From: an uncultured Saprospiraceae bacterium
GTDB taxonomy: Bacteria; Bacteroidota; Bacteroidia; Chitinophagales; Saprospiraceae
DNA length: 64,000 nt
NCBI GenBank assembly: GCA_905480605.1
Contig: CAJQRD010000001.1
Location: 62,001 to 126,000 of the forward strand
Reading direction: 5' to 3'
Part shown: piece by piece, positions 38,681 to 48,029 of the stretch
Numbering within the stretch: the stretch's first letter is position 1
Layout: every line of letters begins with the position of its first letter
The notes under the pieces: generated by a model
Databases searched by the model: none
Seen by the model: the letters and a program-made list of their open reading frames with translations, nothing else
What the model was told of the DNA's origin: nothing
Position numbers and translations under genes: made by a program

Positions 38681-39160
38681 TTATTTAAGACGTTCAACGA
38701 CATCTTTAGCGATATCGTCAGCTTTTACACGCAATTGTGTGGAATCGCTGTAACGAGAAATTTGCATTGCCATTGCAGCATGACCTCTAAATAGTGCTTC
38801 ATTGATAGTAGCATCTCTAAATGTCATTTCCATAATGGTTTTGTCTAAAAATGTTGTTCTAGCCGAGAACCTAGCTTCTTCAACTTGATCAGTCGCATCC
38901 CTTGCTCCTAATCTAGAGTTTTGTAGCTCTGCTTCTAGAATTGTCATCGCTGCTTCATCAGTCAAAGAAACATTTGCTTTTTGAGTGATAGAGTAATCTG
39001 CATCTACTGCATTACCTACGTCTGCACGAGAAGTAGCTAATTGGGCATTTACATTTGAAGACATTCCTAAGAAAAAGAGAGCAAAAATGAAAGACACTGA
39101 CAAAGCCTTGTAGCTTTTGAGAGTCATTTTTGTAGAATAAACGTTGTACGCCTTTTTCAT
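38681..39160 (-). CDS. Small secreted protein of unknown function upstream of giant paralogue C
   Basis: The 159-residue product has a signal peptide ending near SSNVNAQ. ATG at 39160 is used; the ATG at 39127 would give a shorter signal peptide and is equally plausible. The mature part (about 110 residues) is mostly helical-looking, acidic and rich in Ala, Asp and Arg, without cysteine, and I recognise no family. It precedes giant paralogue C by 62 bases with no terminator between, so both are probably on one transcript. A role as chaperone, anchor or partner of the giant protein is a guess from position. Confidence 0.65.
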   Translation of the reverse strand: MKKAYNVYSTKMTLKSYKALSVSFIFALFFLGMSSNVNAQLATSRADVGNAVDADYSITQKANVSLTDEAAMTILEAELQNSRLGARDATDQVEEARFSARTTFLDKTIMEMTFRDATINEALFRGHAAMAMQISRYSDSTQLRVKADDIAKDVVERLK

Positions 39161-39470
39161 GAGATTGAGTTTAAATAAATTTTAATAATCAAATAATACT
39201 AATATTGGCATCGACCATTGTCGAGACCACGGTTTTACCTTGTAATCTATATTATATGGAGACTTTTAAGTGATTTCGTCTTTTTCCTAAAAGGACTCCA
39301 GTAACAAATAAAAAACACTAACAATCTGCTGTAAGCAAACTATTAATCTGTACAAAGATAGTTTTTCAATTCAGGGATTTAGTACCGTCGCTTTGGTATA
39401 TTTCATATATACATATTTTCTAATATATAAAGTCCCCATAATAAACACTTTGCTCAAATTAATATTGTAT
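39161..39470. other. 310-base gap holding the promoter of the 38681-39160 gene
   Basis: AT-rich, no ORF. A candidate -7 element lies at 39353-39360. No clear terminator for the PorP/SprF gene that ends at 39471 on the same strand was seen, so some read-through into the next unit is possible. Confidence 0.5.
39353..39360 (-). promoter_or_regulatory. Candidate -7 element of the small protein / giant paralogue C unit
   Basis: The minus strand reads TATCTTTG, an exact TAnnTTTG match and the same octamer as in the rplU promoter. The TTTG box is not at standard distance. Confidence 0.45.
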
Positions 39471-40427
39471 TTATTTATTCATTATTTTATCTTCTGTTAC
39501 TTTCTGCATTCCCACACTTTTTTTATTGCCTCCAATATCAAATCGGACTGCTAATTCGTGTGTTCCGTTGTTATATGTCTGAAACTCAAGGCGACTTGCA
39601 CCATAAGAATACGTAAAGTTCATTGAATTTATGCGTGTACCAATTATAAAGCCTAATGTTTCATCGGCTCCTACAGTATATGTTACACCACCTCTTAACT
39701 TATCATCTAAGAACCTAGCTAAAAGGTTAATATCTGCATGAAAAGGTACGTTCATTAGTTTTTTAACCATTATTGATGGTTCTAAAACCATATTTGCATC
39801 TAAGTTATCTAATTTATACCCTAATGAAAGAATATACCCTATCTCACGTTCAGTTGTGCTATCGCCATCATCTATTCTTGTGCTAACAAGAGAAGGCAAA
39901 GACAAACCGTAAGTTAGTTTACTATTAAAGACACCAAAAACGCCAAAAGAAACATCAAAAAAGTTTGTTCCAACTATATTTTGGTTAATTACTTCGTCTG
40001 GATCTAATGCCGGTCCAGAAAAAACATCAGCTGATAAACCATGTTGTATGTATTCTGCTGACAATCCAAAACCTATTCTATTTGTTGGGGTATCTATAGT
40101 ATAAGAAACCGAGCCCTGAAGCTTTGTTGTTTTTAAATCCCCATTAGAATCAGTCAAAATCAATCCTCCAAACCCTAATCTATCCGCAATTGGGCCATCA
40201 TAACTTATAATTAATGATTTTGGAGTACCTTCAAAAGTAGCCCATGTATTTTTATACGATAAAAACAAGCTATGGTTTAGATCATGCCCGGTTGCACCTG
40301 GGTTTACAAGAACTTGATTCATAAAGGCCATATCAGAAATATATCTTTCATCAAAATATCTGTCATTCTGACCAAATAAACTACTTGCACCAAATACTAT
40401 AAAAAGAAGGATATAAATATTTTTCAT
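39471..40427 (-). CDS. PorP/SprF family type IX secretion-associated outer membrane protein
   Basis: Starting at the ATG at 40427 (318 aa) gives a clean signal peptide (MKNIYILLFIVFGASSLFGQ); thirteen codons upstream are open but unlikely. The mature protein shows the PorP/SprF pattern: MAFMNQVLVNPGATGHDLNH at the start, then barrel strands such as LGFGGLILTDSNGDL and GFGLSAEYIQHGLS. SprF of Flavobacterium is needed for export or surface attachment of SprB, and PorP/SprF proteins typically pair with proteins bearing type B sorting domains. The preceding gene (40473-44108) has exactly such a domain, with 45 bases between them. Confidence 0.88.
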   Translation of the reverse strand: MKNIYILLFIVFGASSLFGQNDRYFDERYISDMAFMNQVLVNPGATGHDLNHSLFLSYKNTWATFEGTPKSLIISYDGPIADRLGFGGLILTDSNGDLKTTKLQGSVSYTIDTPTNRIGFGLSAEYIQHGLSADVFSGPALDPDEVINQNIVGTNFFDVSFGVFGVFNSKLTYGLSLPSLVSTRIDDGDSTTEREIGYILSLGYKLDNLDANMVLEPSIMVKKLMNVPFHADINLLARFLDDKLRGGVTYTVGADETLGFIIGTRINSMNFTYSYGASRLEFQTYNNGTHELAVRFDIGGNKKSVGMQKVTEDKIMNK

Positions 40428-40472
40428 GGCTTGCTTTCTTAATATTAATAATGTAGAATTTATCATTACTTG

Positions 40473-43400
40473 TTAGTCTCTTAATAAAGTTACAGTTCCT
40501 TTATATGTATTTGTGCTTGTTCTCAGAACCCAATAATAAGCGCCTTGTGGCAATTCTATATTATCCATGTCAATTCCATTCCAATTATTGGCATAATTTG
40601 ATGATTCGAAAACAAGTCGACTATATCTATCAAAAATTGCAATTTGAGCATTTTCAGAACAGCCAATTGTTAAAGCTTCATTTGCTCCGTCACCGTTTGG
40701 CGTTATAACACGTCTGCCTTGGAAACACTCAGCTCCAGTACAAGTGGTGAGCAAATCAAATGTGAATTCAGCTTCACAACTATTATCATCTGTTACTGAT
40801 AAGGTATACATTCCAGGACTTAAATCTTCAACTAAGAAAGTTGGGAATGGGTCATTCAATGCATCTGGTGACCAGTTCAATGTATAATTTCCTGCCCCAC
40901 CCGAAACTGCAGCAAGTATAGATCCATTGCTCTGTCCATCATCTGGACACACCAGATCGTTAGGATCTGCTCCAATCGAAATAGCAGGAGGTGCAGTAAT
41001 AACGGTTGAATTTTCAACTGAAAATATTCCACCTGCATTATCAACAAGAGAAATATCGTAACTATCAGCACATAAACCATCTATTGTAAAATCTCCATCG
41101 TTGTTAAAAATAAATTCAGTAGAATTTGCTCCAGAATCTGTCAATGTTATTGTAAATGGTGGAGACGCAGGTGCTGGCGCTTGTATAATTCCGCTAATAA
41201 CACCCATACAATCACCTTCTGCACATGGCGTTGCAAAACCAGAAAAGGGTGTCCTAACAAGATCAACAATTAACCCCAGATCACCCGAAGTAAATATTGT
41301 AATTTCTAAATTGACTGTACATCCATTTGCATCTTGAACAATCACCGTATAAGCTCCTGCATCTTGTAACCCTGATAAATCCTGAGTAGTTGCTATTAAG
41401 TTTCCATTATAAAACCATTGATAAACATATCCACCAGCTCCTCCAGATACGTTAATATCTATAGTAGGCAATTGAGCAGAAGCTACTGTTACCACCAAAC
41501 CATTTGGTGAGGCAACAATGCTAAACGGCTGCGTATCAGAAGACCCAGTTTCAGTGTCTGTAAAAGTTATAGTATGATTACCAATAGGGAAGGTACCTGT
41601 TAATGTTCCGGTATTATTGGTTACTAAGTTACATGCCTGAGGTGCTCCACCATTTATAGAAACTTGACAAGTTGTAGAACCACATCCACCGGTAACAGTA
41701 AATGTTGCTTGTCCATCCATTCCTGAACAAGGTGAAGGATCCACTGTGATATTAGAAATATCAATATCATTTCCAGCAGAGGAAGTTATAACAGCTGTTG
41801 CCTCAACCAAACCACCTGCTGAATCCGTAAATCTAACTGTATATGTACCTGCTTCATATTTATTACTGTCATTGTGAGGCTGGACATTGTTAGAACCATT
41901 AAGCTCTACAGATATCGTAAAAGGAGGACATCCTCCAGAAATCATGGTACTAATCATACCATTTGCTTGATTACAAGTCGCAGGCATTGTACCCGTTACA
42001 CTTGCAACTAGAGGTACAGGAACTGATAATACAGTTCTTGTTTCAGATACAAAGCAAGCAGAATCGTTACTATCTGTACATGTAATAACATAAGTTCCTG
42101 CAGGAGCTGTAGCTTCACCAGAGGCGTCAAATGTCAATTGTGGATTACTCGTAATCTCATAATCACCTGATCCTCCTGTACATGTTACTATAATTCTACC
42201 GTCAGCAATACAACTTGCAGAGAAAATAGTAATGTTAGAAATTGCTATATCACATGGTGGATCACCAATAGTAAAATTTTGTATATCAGTACAACCTCTT
42301 GAATCCGTTGCTGTTACAGTATATGTACCATCTTGCGGATTGTTTGGATCGAAATTAGAATCGCTGTAAGAAATAGTTTCGCCACCATTGCCACCTGAAA
42401 CACTTGTCGTTACTGTAGTTCCAACATTAACTGTTAATATTAGCTCATCAGGTTGTGATATTGTATAAGGTCCACATTCGAATGCATTACCACTATTGTC
42501 AGTAATAAATGCAGTATAAATTCCGGAAGATTGTCCAACTAGTAATGTATTAGATATGACACCATTTTCTGTTGCGCCAGGATCCCAATCCACTGAATAA
42601 GGAGAAGAACCCCCAAATATATTTAAGTTTATAGCGCCATTGCTTTCTCCAAAGCACCTTACGTCAGTAATAGTTTCTACACATCCAGCATTACATGATA
42701 TGGTAACACTGCCATCAACTAAATTCACATCGCTATCAGCCAAAGCTGTAAATGTATTATCGGTTATTTCAATTGGTCTTGATGGTTCTGCAATAAATGC
42801 AATGTCAGAAACAATTGAATCATCTGTCGTATTATCACAATCTGCAACAATATCAAAACATACTGAATAAATAACTGTACCATCAGCTTGAGATAGACCA
42901 GTTCCGTTTGAATGTGTCCAAACATATCTCAGTTTATCATTATCTGCCGCCGCAAAAGAAGAAGCAAATTCACTATCTGTAGTCTCTACTCTATTGTAAG
43001 TCAACACATTAGGATCCCATTGCATAGTGTATTGCATACCAGCAATATCTGTAAAGTTTTGTGTAGAAAAATCAACACAAACCTCTGTATCCATTGAGCT
43101 TACAGTCACATTTTCAGCTTCAATAGAAAATAAATCTCTGGGACCAACTTCTGTACCAATAGTTATTTTACCATCAAATAAGTCTACTTCACGTACTCCA
43201 ACAGGAGAAGGAGACGAAATTTGAATTGGAACAATTCCATCAAACGGCTTTAAAATAGTCATATCCCCATCTGAACCAACTACATCAAAACATATTTCAA
43301 AAGCAGTTCCTCCATCAGCTATATTTGCTGGAGTAGAACCTGTATTGTCAAACCAAAGAAAAGAAATTGTACCATCAGTCGCCATTGAAACATTAAAAGT

Positions 43401-44108
43401 AGCTGCAGAAAGGCCCATAAGTCCGAAGTTTTGTAACCCCGAATAGGAGATTACTGCTGGGTCCCACATAAAACTACCTTGAAAGGTTTCAACATCTGTA
43501 AAGTTGGTTACTGTCAATGGTATACATATAGAAGAACCAGCTTCCACAGTAGAATCACTGAAGATAAGACCAATGTCATTTCCTGAGCTTACACAACCGG
43601 CACCAGGTAACATTACTGGGACAGTGTTTGCACTAGCGCCAATATCACTAAAATTAGAATCAATTACCTCTATAGAAAGATTTTCAGGATTTGTTAATAT
43701 AATCTCTGTCTCATCGCACTCGCTACCGACTTGATTAAACCTCATTGTAAATAAAAGATGGTCATCAGGTAATGATTGTCCTGCACTTGTGAACCATGAG
43801 AGATTTACACGCCCTTTTGTGCCAGTCATCGTTTCACTTGGAAGCGTCAAAGAGGATCTACTAAAGTCCAACAAAGATGTTGAAACATTAAAGAGGCTAT
43901 CAACTTCCAGCACTAGTGAATCCCATGCAACAGCAAATTGTACACTAAAAAGTCCATTAAAATCAGACGCTCTTACATCAATATCGTAAGGTTGCCCAGC
44001 CATTGGTTCTGAATTAGCATCGTATTGCACTTGCAATTGAGATTGAAGAGCAATCCCTTGCAAAAAGAAAAAAGCAAAAAATATGTAGAAACTGTACCTC
44101 TTTATCAT
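40473..44108 (-). CDS. Cohesin-like / SprB-repeat surface protein with type B (CHU_C-like) C-terminal sorting domain
   Basis: The 1211-residue protein has a signal peptide (1-~23) and three consecutive cohesin-like modules (about 25-165, 175-315, 325-470, each with a 'VGxPxxIDVxxxDFxxLxGxQFxxxWD' feel: FNGLFSVQFAVAWD, FTDVETFQGSFMWDP, FTDIAGMQYTMQWDP). SprB-like repeats follow (CFGESNGAINLNIFGGSSPY; CPDDGQSNGSILAAVSGGAG). The last ~85 residues form a gliding-motility-type C-terminal domain (RRVITPNGDGANEALTIG...WNGIDMDNIELPQGAYYW). With its PorP/SprF partner this resembles SprB/SprF-like adhesin export units. No dockerin was seen, so it could be a receptor for the dockerin-like modules of the giant proteins. 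Confidence 0.85.
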   Translation of the reverse strand: MIKRYSFYIFFAFFFLQGIALQSQLQVQYDANSEPMAGQPYDIDVRASDFNGLFSVQFAVAWDSLVLEVDSLFNVSTSLLDFSRSSLTLPSETMTGTKGRVNLSWFTSAGQSLPDDHLLFTMRFNQVGSECDETEIILTNPENLSIEVIDSNFSDIGASANTVPVMLPGAGCVSSGNDIGLIFSDSTVEAGSSICIPLTVTNFTDVETFQGSFMWDPAVISYSGLQNFGLMGLSAATFNVSMATDGTISFLWFDNTGSTPANIADGGTAFEICFDVVGSDGDMTILKPFDGIVPIQISSPSPVGVREVDLFDGKITIGTEVGPRDLFSIEAENVTVSSMDTEVCVDFSTQNFTDIAGMQYTMQWDPNVLTYNRVETTDSEFASSFAAADNDKLRYVWTHSNGTGLSQADGTVIYSVCFDIVADCDNTTDDSIVSDIAFIAEPSRPIEITDNTFTALADSDVNLVDGSVTISCNAGCVETITDVRCFGESNGAINLNIFGGSSPYSVDWDPGATENGVISNTLLVGQSSGIYTAFITDNSGNAFECGPYTISQPDELILTVNVGTTVTTSVSGGNGGETISYSDSNFDPNNPQDGTYTVTATDSRGCTDIQNFTIGDPPCDIAISNITIFSASCIADGRIIVTCTGGSGDYEITSNPQLTFDASGEATAPAGTYVITCTDSNDSACFVSETRTVLSVPVPLVASVTGTMPATCNQANGMISTMISGGCPPFTISVELNGSNNVQPHNDSNKYEAGTYTVRFTDSAGGLVEATAVITSSAGNDIDISNITVDPSPCSGMDGQATFTVTGGCGSTTCQVSINGGAPQACNLVTNNTGTLTGTFPIGNHTITFTDTETGSSDTQPFSIVASPNGLVVTVASAQLPTIDINVSGGAGGYVYQWFYNGNLIATTQDLSGLQDAGAYTVIVQDANGCTVNLEITIFTSGDLGLIVDLVRTPFSGFATPCAEGDCMGVISGIIQAPAPASPPFTITLTDSGANSTEFIFNNDGDFTIDGLCADSYDISLVDNAGGIFSVENSTVITAPPAISIGADPNDLVCPDDGQSNGSILAAVSGGAGNYTLNWSPDALNDPFPTFLVEDLSPGMYTLSVTDDNSCEAEFTFDLLTTCTGAECFQGRRVITPNGDGANEALTIGCSENAQIAIFDRYSRLVFESSNYANNWNGIDMDNIELPQGAYYWVLRTSTNTYKGTVTLLRD

Positions 44109-44130
44109 GTGTAGAGTTTTAAGTAATGTG

Positions 44131-44138
44131 CAAAGTTA
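44131..44138 (-). promoter_or_regulatory. Candidate -7 element of the cohesin-like/SprB gene
   Basis: The minus strand reads TAACTTTG, matching TAnnTTTG, 22 bases before the start codon. The palindrome at 44146-44160 occupies the region where the upstream box would lie. Confidence 0.5.
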
Positions 44139-44145
44139 ATAATAT

Positions 44146-44160
44146 CCCCATGTATTGGGG
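44146..44160. repeat. Short inverted repeat CCCCA-N5-TGGGG upstream of the cohesin-like/SprB gene
   Basis: CCCCA (44146-44150) and TGGGG (44156-44160) around TGTAT. It is a GC-rich island in otherwise AT-rich DNA, positioned upstream of the candidate -7 element, so it could be an operator. Confidence 0.55.
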
Positions 44161-44555
44161 TGGTAATAACTATTAAATTGACAGAGACTGCAAAAATAAG
44201 GTTTATAAACAATGAATACCTAATTTTCACTGTCAAAATATATAATTTTTTTAAATAAAAAAACGTACGTAACCAATTACTAGACAGCAACTTTAAACAT
44301 TAAAAAAAATAAATATATAATTATATGATCCTAAAGTTACTTATCAAAGAAATCTAATTACAACTAATACTTCGAAAACATCCATAAATCATACCAAATT
44401 AATCCTATTTCAATATGTAAATTGTTATTAGCATTGCATATCAACCTAAACGAAAAAAATTACTAAGCCGCTGTCTTAACTTATTAGTCAAATAAATAAT
44501 AAGAAATATGAACTAATTATTCCCCTTGAGACTTAACTTTGCTGAAGATAACTTC

Positions 44556-44563
44556 TATTTTTG
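44556..44563 (+). promoter_or_regulatory. Candidate -7 element of the VCBS lipoprotein gene
   Basis: TATTTTTG matches TAnnTTTG and lies 24 bases before the start codon. The nearest TTTG (44538-44541) is closer than usual. Confidence 0.4.
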
Positions 44564-44587
44564 TGCCATTAATATTAGACTTTTGAT

Positions 44588-47500
44588 ATGAATAAATTAA
44601 CTTTTAAGTATTTAACACTGCTTGGTATTTTATTTTTTTATGGCTGTGGAAATGAAAAGGAGAGCCACTCAGATTCTTCGATTGCTAAAACAGAATCGAA
44701 TGAAGGATTTGATATAATAGGCTCTTCAAAAACAGGTATTACATTTCAAAACAAATTAAGCGACGACCCCCTTTCGGACAAGAATGTACTTTCCTACAGG
44801 CACTACTTCAATGGTGCTGGTGTCGGTGTTGCAGACTTCAACAATGATGGTCTACAAGATGTCTTTTTTACAGGTAATGAAGCTAAAAATGAATTATACA
44901 TTAACAAAGGTGATCTGAAATTCGAAAAGCTTGGAGAAAATGCAGGTTTAAACAAAAATAAGGTATGGTCATCAGGCGTGTCAATCATCGATATTAACTC
45001 TGATGGCTTTCAAGATATATATGTATGCCAACAAGGACCATATCAAGAAAGTGAAAGAAAAAATCTATTCTATATCAACAATGGAGATTTAACATTTACT
45101 GAATCTGCAAAGGAAATGGGTTTAGACGATGGAAACTATAGTACACAAGCTGTCTTTCTTGACTTTGACAAAGACGGTGATTTAGATTGTTACATTCTTA
45201 ACGAGTCAAAATATGCAGGTGTCATTTTAAAAACCGTATATGAAGATTTAAAAGAAGAAGGCAATTTGAGAAAAGCAAGCGGCAAACTTTTCAGGAATGA
45301 CGGAAATTTAAAATTTACGGATATTACCAAAGATTCAGGAGTGCTTAACTACGGTTACGGTTTGGGAATAGCTGTTTCTGACTTCAACAATGATAATTGG
45401 CCAGATATTTATGTTGCCAATGATTATACAGTACCTGATTTTATGTACATAAACCAAAGAGATGGAACATTCAAGGAGTCAATAAAAGACTACACCAGAC
45501 AATTGTCTTATTTTGGAATGGGATGCGACGTTGCAGATATTAATAATGACGGCCTTGTGGACATTGGGGTAGTTGACATGGCTGCAGAAGACCACTTAAG
45601 AGACAAAACACTTATGGCTGGAATGGACATAGATTTATTTCACTATTACTTTAATGAAAGAAAATACCAGCTGCAATATATGTTTAATAGCTTGCAATTA
45701 AACAATGGCAATGGAACCTTCTCAAACATTGCCGCAATGGCTGGAGTACTCAAGTCAGATTGGAGTTGGGCAGCTCTATTCTCAGACTTTAATCTAGATG
45801 GATTTAAGGACTACTATGTATGTAACGGTTTCAGAAGATACTCCCGTGACAATGATTTTATGATAGCAATGGGTAAGACCAGGAAGGAAAACAATGGAGT
45901 AATTCCAATGGATAAAAGAACGGAGTTATATAACATGATGCCCGAAATAAAACTTAATAATAAGTTATATATAAATGACGGAAATTTACACTTCAATGAT
46001 AATGACGAATCATTTAGTCATCCAAAGTTGTCAACTTATTCATATGGTGTAGCGCAAGGAGATTTTGACAATGACGGAGACATGGACTTAATTGTTAGCA
46101 ATATAGATCAACCTGTATTGTTCTTAAAAAACAACGCAAGAGAGAGTACAAATAATAACTATTTAAAAATATCATTGGTCGAAACTAGCGTTCCAAAAAA
46201 ACAATATTCGAAAATTCGTATATTTTATGGAGATAAGCAGCAGATGCAAGAATATAGCTTCGTCAGAGGATATGAATCAACAATGCAAGAATGTCTAAAC
46301 TTTGGACTATCAGATGTAAGTAAAATTGACAAACTTACTATTGAGTGGCCAGATGGAAACTTACAAACATTGACTAACATTGATGTTAATCAGCATTTAA
46401 AAATTAAGTACAAAAAGGAAAAAAACATCACTGAAGAAACATTGCCAAAAAAACTATTTACCCAGAGTACGTCAAAAGAAAAAGGTATTAACTTCAAACA
46501 CATTGAAAACAATTTCGATGACTTTATAAAAGAAATTTTATTACCTCAAAGACAAACTGCATTTGGACCGGCATTGGCATCAGCTGATATAAACAACGAT
46601 GGTCTAGATGATGTATTTATTGGCGGTGCAAAAGGTCAGGCTGGCCAACTTTATTTACAAGGGAAAGACGGAAGTTTTTCTCTTTATCCAAGTCAACCTT
46701 GGACAAATGAGGCTGCGAGTGAAGATGTTTCTGCTGTGTTTTTAGATGTAAACACGGATGGCTTTAAGGATCTAATTGTTTTAAGTGGCGGATCAGGTGA
46801 TTTCGAAAATCAACCACATTTATTGCTAGATAGATTTTATGCCAATAATGGTAAAGGTGCATTTTTTAGGATAGGTAATGTTTTGCCAGAATCCAATACT
46901 GCCTCATATGACATTATTGTAGAAAACATAGATGATGATCCTCAATTGGAGATCATGATAATAGGAGCCGCCAAAGCAGGAAAATACCCACAAAAAGAAA
47001 ACACAATCATCTATGATTATGTAAAAAACACATACGTTGATATAACAGATAAAATTGTACCTGACTTAAACAAAACAAGCGGTTTGATTAGGTCTGCAAG
47101 CTGGTCAGATGTCAATGGCGACGGTAAAAAAGATTTAATAACCGTTGGTGAATGGCAAAACCCACAATTGTTTCTTTATGAAAACGGAACGTATGTAAAT
47201 AAATCTGAAGAATGGAATTTAACTGATCATAATGGATGGTGGCGATCAGTTAGTTCGGGAGATTTTGACAAAGATGGCGATATCGATTTTATCATCGGAA
47301 ACGTGGGTAAAAACTTTAAACAAAAAGCGTCAAAAGACTATCCACTATATTTATACTCTAATGATTTTGATAACAATGGAACACTTGATTGTGTTTTGGC
47401 AAAACCCTACAAAGGCAAAGTAGTTCCGGCAAGGGGGAAAGAATGTAGTACTCAGCAGATGCCATTTGTCAGTGAAAAATTTGAAACCTATGCTGCATTT

Positions 47501-47935
47501 GCCTCGGCAAGTGTTGAAGATATTTATGGTAAAGAAAAATTGGATGCAGGCATCAAGCTTAAAGCGAATACTTTTTATTCATATATCTTGCGCAACAACG
47601 GGAGCTCGTTTGAATTTGAAAAACTTCCTGCGCTTGCACAGATTTCCCCAATCAATGACATAGAGGTTATTGATATCAATAAGGACGGATATGAAGATCT
47701 ACTTATAGTCGGAAATGATTACAATACTGAATATGAAACGCCTAGATTAGATGCAGGTAATGGTTTGGTGTTAATCAATAATAAAAAAGGTCAGTTTAAA
47801 GGATTAACCATACAAGAATCTGGTGTTTTTTGTCCTAAAGATGCAAAACGCATTGCATTGCTAAATAGTAATAATAAGAAAATTATCATCGTAGCAAACA
47901 ACAATGATTTCCCGGACATTTTAGAATTAGATTAA
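44588..47935 (+). CDS. VCBS/FG-GAP repeat lipoprotein with ASPIC/UnbV domain
   Basis: The 1115-residue protein has a lipoprotein signal (lipobox FYGC, Cys20). Many FG-GAP/VCBS calcium-type repeats follow in two blocks (examples: DFNNDGLQDVFFTG, DINSDGFQDIYVCQ, DFDKDGDLDCYI, DINNDGLDDVFIGG, DVNGDGKKDLITVG), probably forming beta-propellers. An ASPIC/UnbV domain (about 537-607: IRIFYGDKQQMQEYSF, LTIEWPDGNLQTLTNI) lies between them. This is the CRTAC1-like architecture common in Bacteroidota surface lipoproteins, often near SusC/SusD, but none is adjacent here. Likely anchored in the outer membrane; ligand unknown. Confidence 0.87.
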   Translation: MNKLTFKYLTLLGILFFYGCGNEKESHSDSSIAKTESNEGFDIIGSSKTGITFQNKLSDDPLSDKNVLSYRHYFNGAGVGVADFNNDGLQDVFFTGNEAKNELYINKGDLKFEKLGENAGLNKNKVWSSGVSIIDINSDGFQDIYVCQQGPYQESERKNLFYINNGDLTFTESAKEMGLDDGNYSTQAVFLDFDKDGDLDCYILNESKYAGVILKTVYEDLKEEGNLRKASGKLFRNDGNLKFTDITKDSGVLNYGYGLGIAVSDFNNDNWPDIYVANDYTVPDFMYINQRDGTFKESIKDYTRQLSYFGMGCDVADINNDGLVDIGVVDMAAEDHLRDKTLMAGMDIDLFHYYFNERKYQLQYMFNSLQLNNGNGTFSNIAAMAGVLKSDWSWAALFSDFNLDGFKDYYVCNGFRRYSRDNDFMIAMGKTRKENNGVIPMDKRTELYNMMPEIKLNNKLYINDGNLHFNDNDESFSHPKLSTYSYGVAQGDFDNDGDMDLIVSNIDQPVLFLKNNARESTNNNYLKISLVETSVPKKQYSKIRIFYGDKQQMQEYSFVRGYESTMQECLNFGLSDVSKIDKLTIEWPDGNLQTLTNIDVNQHLKIKYKKEKNITEETLPKKLFTQSTSKEKGINFKHIENNFDDFIKEILLPQRQTAFGPALASADINNDGLDDVFIGGAKGQAGQLYLQGKDGSFSLYPSQPWTNEAASEDVSAVFLDVNTDGFKDLIVLSGGSGDFENQPHLLLDRFYANNGKGAFFRIGNVLPESNTASYDIIVENIDDDPQLEIMIIGAAKAGKYPQKENTIIYDYVKNTYVDITDKIVPDLNKTSGLIRSASWSDVNGDGKKDLITVGEWQNPQLFLYENGTYVNKSEEWNLTDHNGWWRSVSSGDFDKDGDIDFIIGNVGKNFKQKASKDYPLYLYSNDFDNNGTLDCVLAKPYKGKVVPARGKECSTQQMPFVSEKFETYAAFASASVEDIYGKEKLDAGIKLKANTFYSYILRNNGSSFEFEKLPALAQISPINDIEVIDINKDGYEDLLIVGNDYNTEYETPRLDAGNGLVLINNKKGQFKGLTIQESGVFCPKDAKRIALLNSNNKKIIIVANNNDFPDILELD

Positions 47936-47972
47936 GGATTAAGTAAACATAGAGATCAATTGACCCTAAAAG

Positions 47973-48010
47973 AAAAAAGGCTGAAGTCAAACAAATGACT
48001 CAGCCTTTTT
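47973..48010. terminator. Bidirectional Rho-independent terminator
   Basis: aaaaaggctga-gtca pairs with tgac-tcagccttttt (one bulged A) around a six-base loop, with A and T tracts on either flank. It lies between two convergent genes: the VCBS lipoprotein (+) and giant paralogue D (-). Confidence 0.85.
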
Positions 48011-48029
48011 ATATAGTTTTGATCAATTA

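Larger units (their letters stand above)
44109..44587. other. 480-base divergent intergenic region
   Basis: It separates the cohesin-like/SprB gene (-) from the VCBS lipoprotein gene (+). It holds candidate -7 elements for both and a CCCCA / TGGGG inverted repeat (44146-44160) just upstream of the minus-strand element. The remainder is AT-rich without an ORF worth calling. Confidence 0.6.

Noticed and set aside
44105-44290. 61-codon hydrophobic minus-strand ORF in the divergent gap at 44.1 kb
   Set aside because: It overlaps the promoter region and the start of the cohesin-like gene, and its composition looks like translated AT-rich noncoding DNA.
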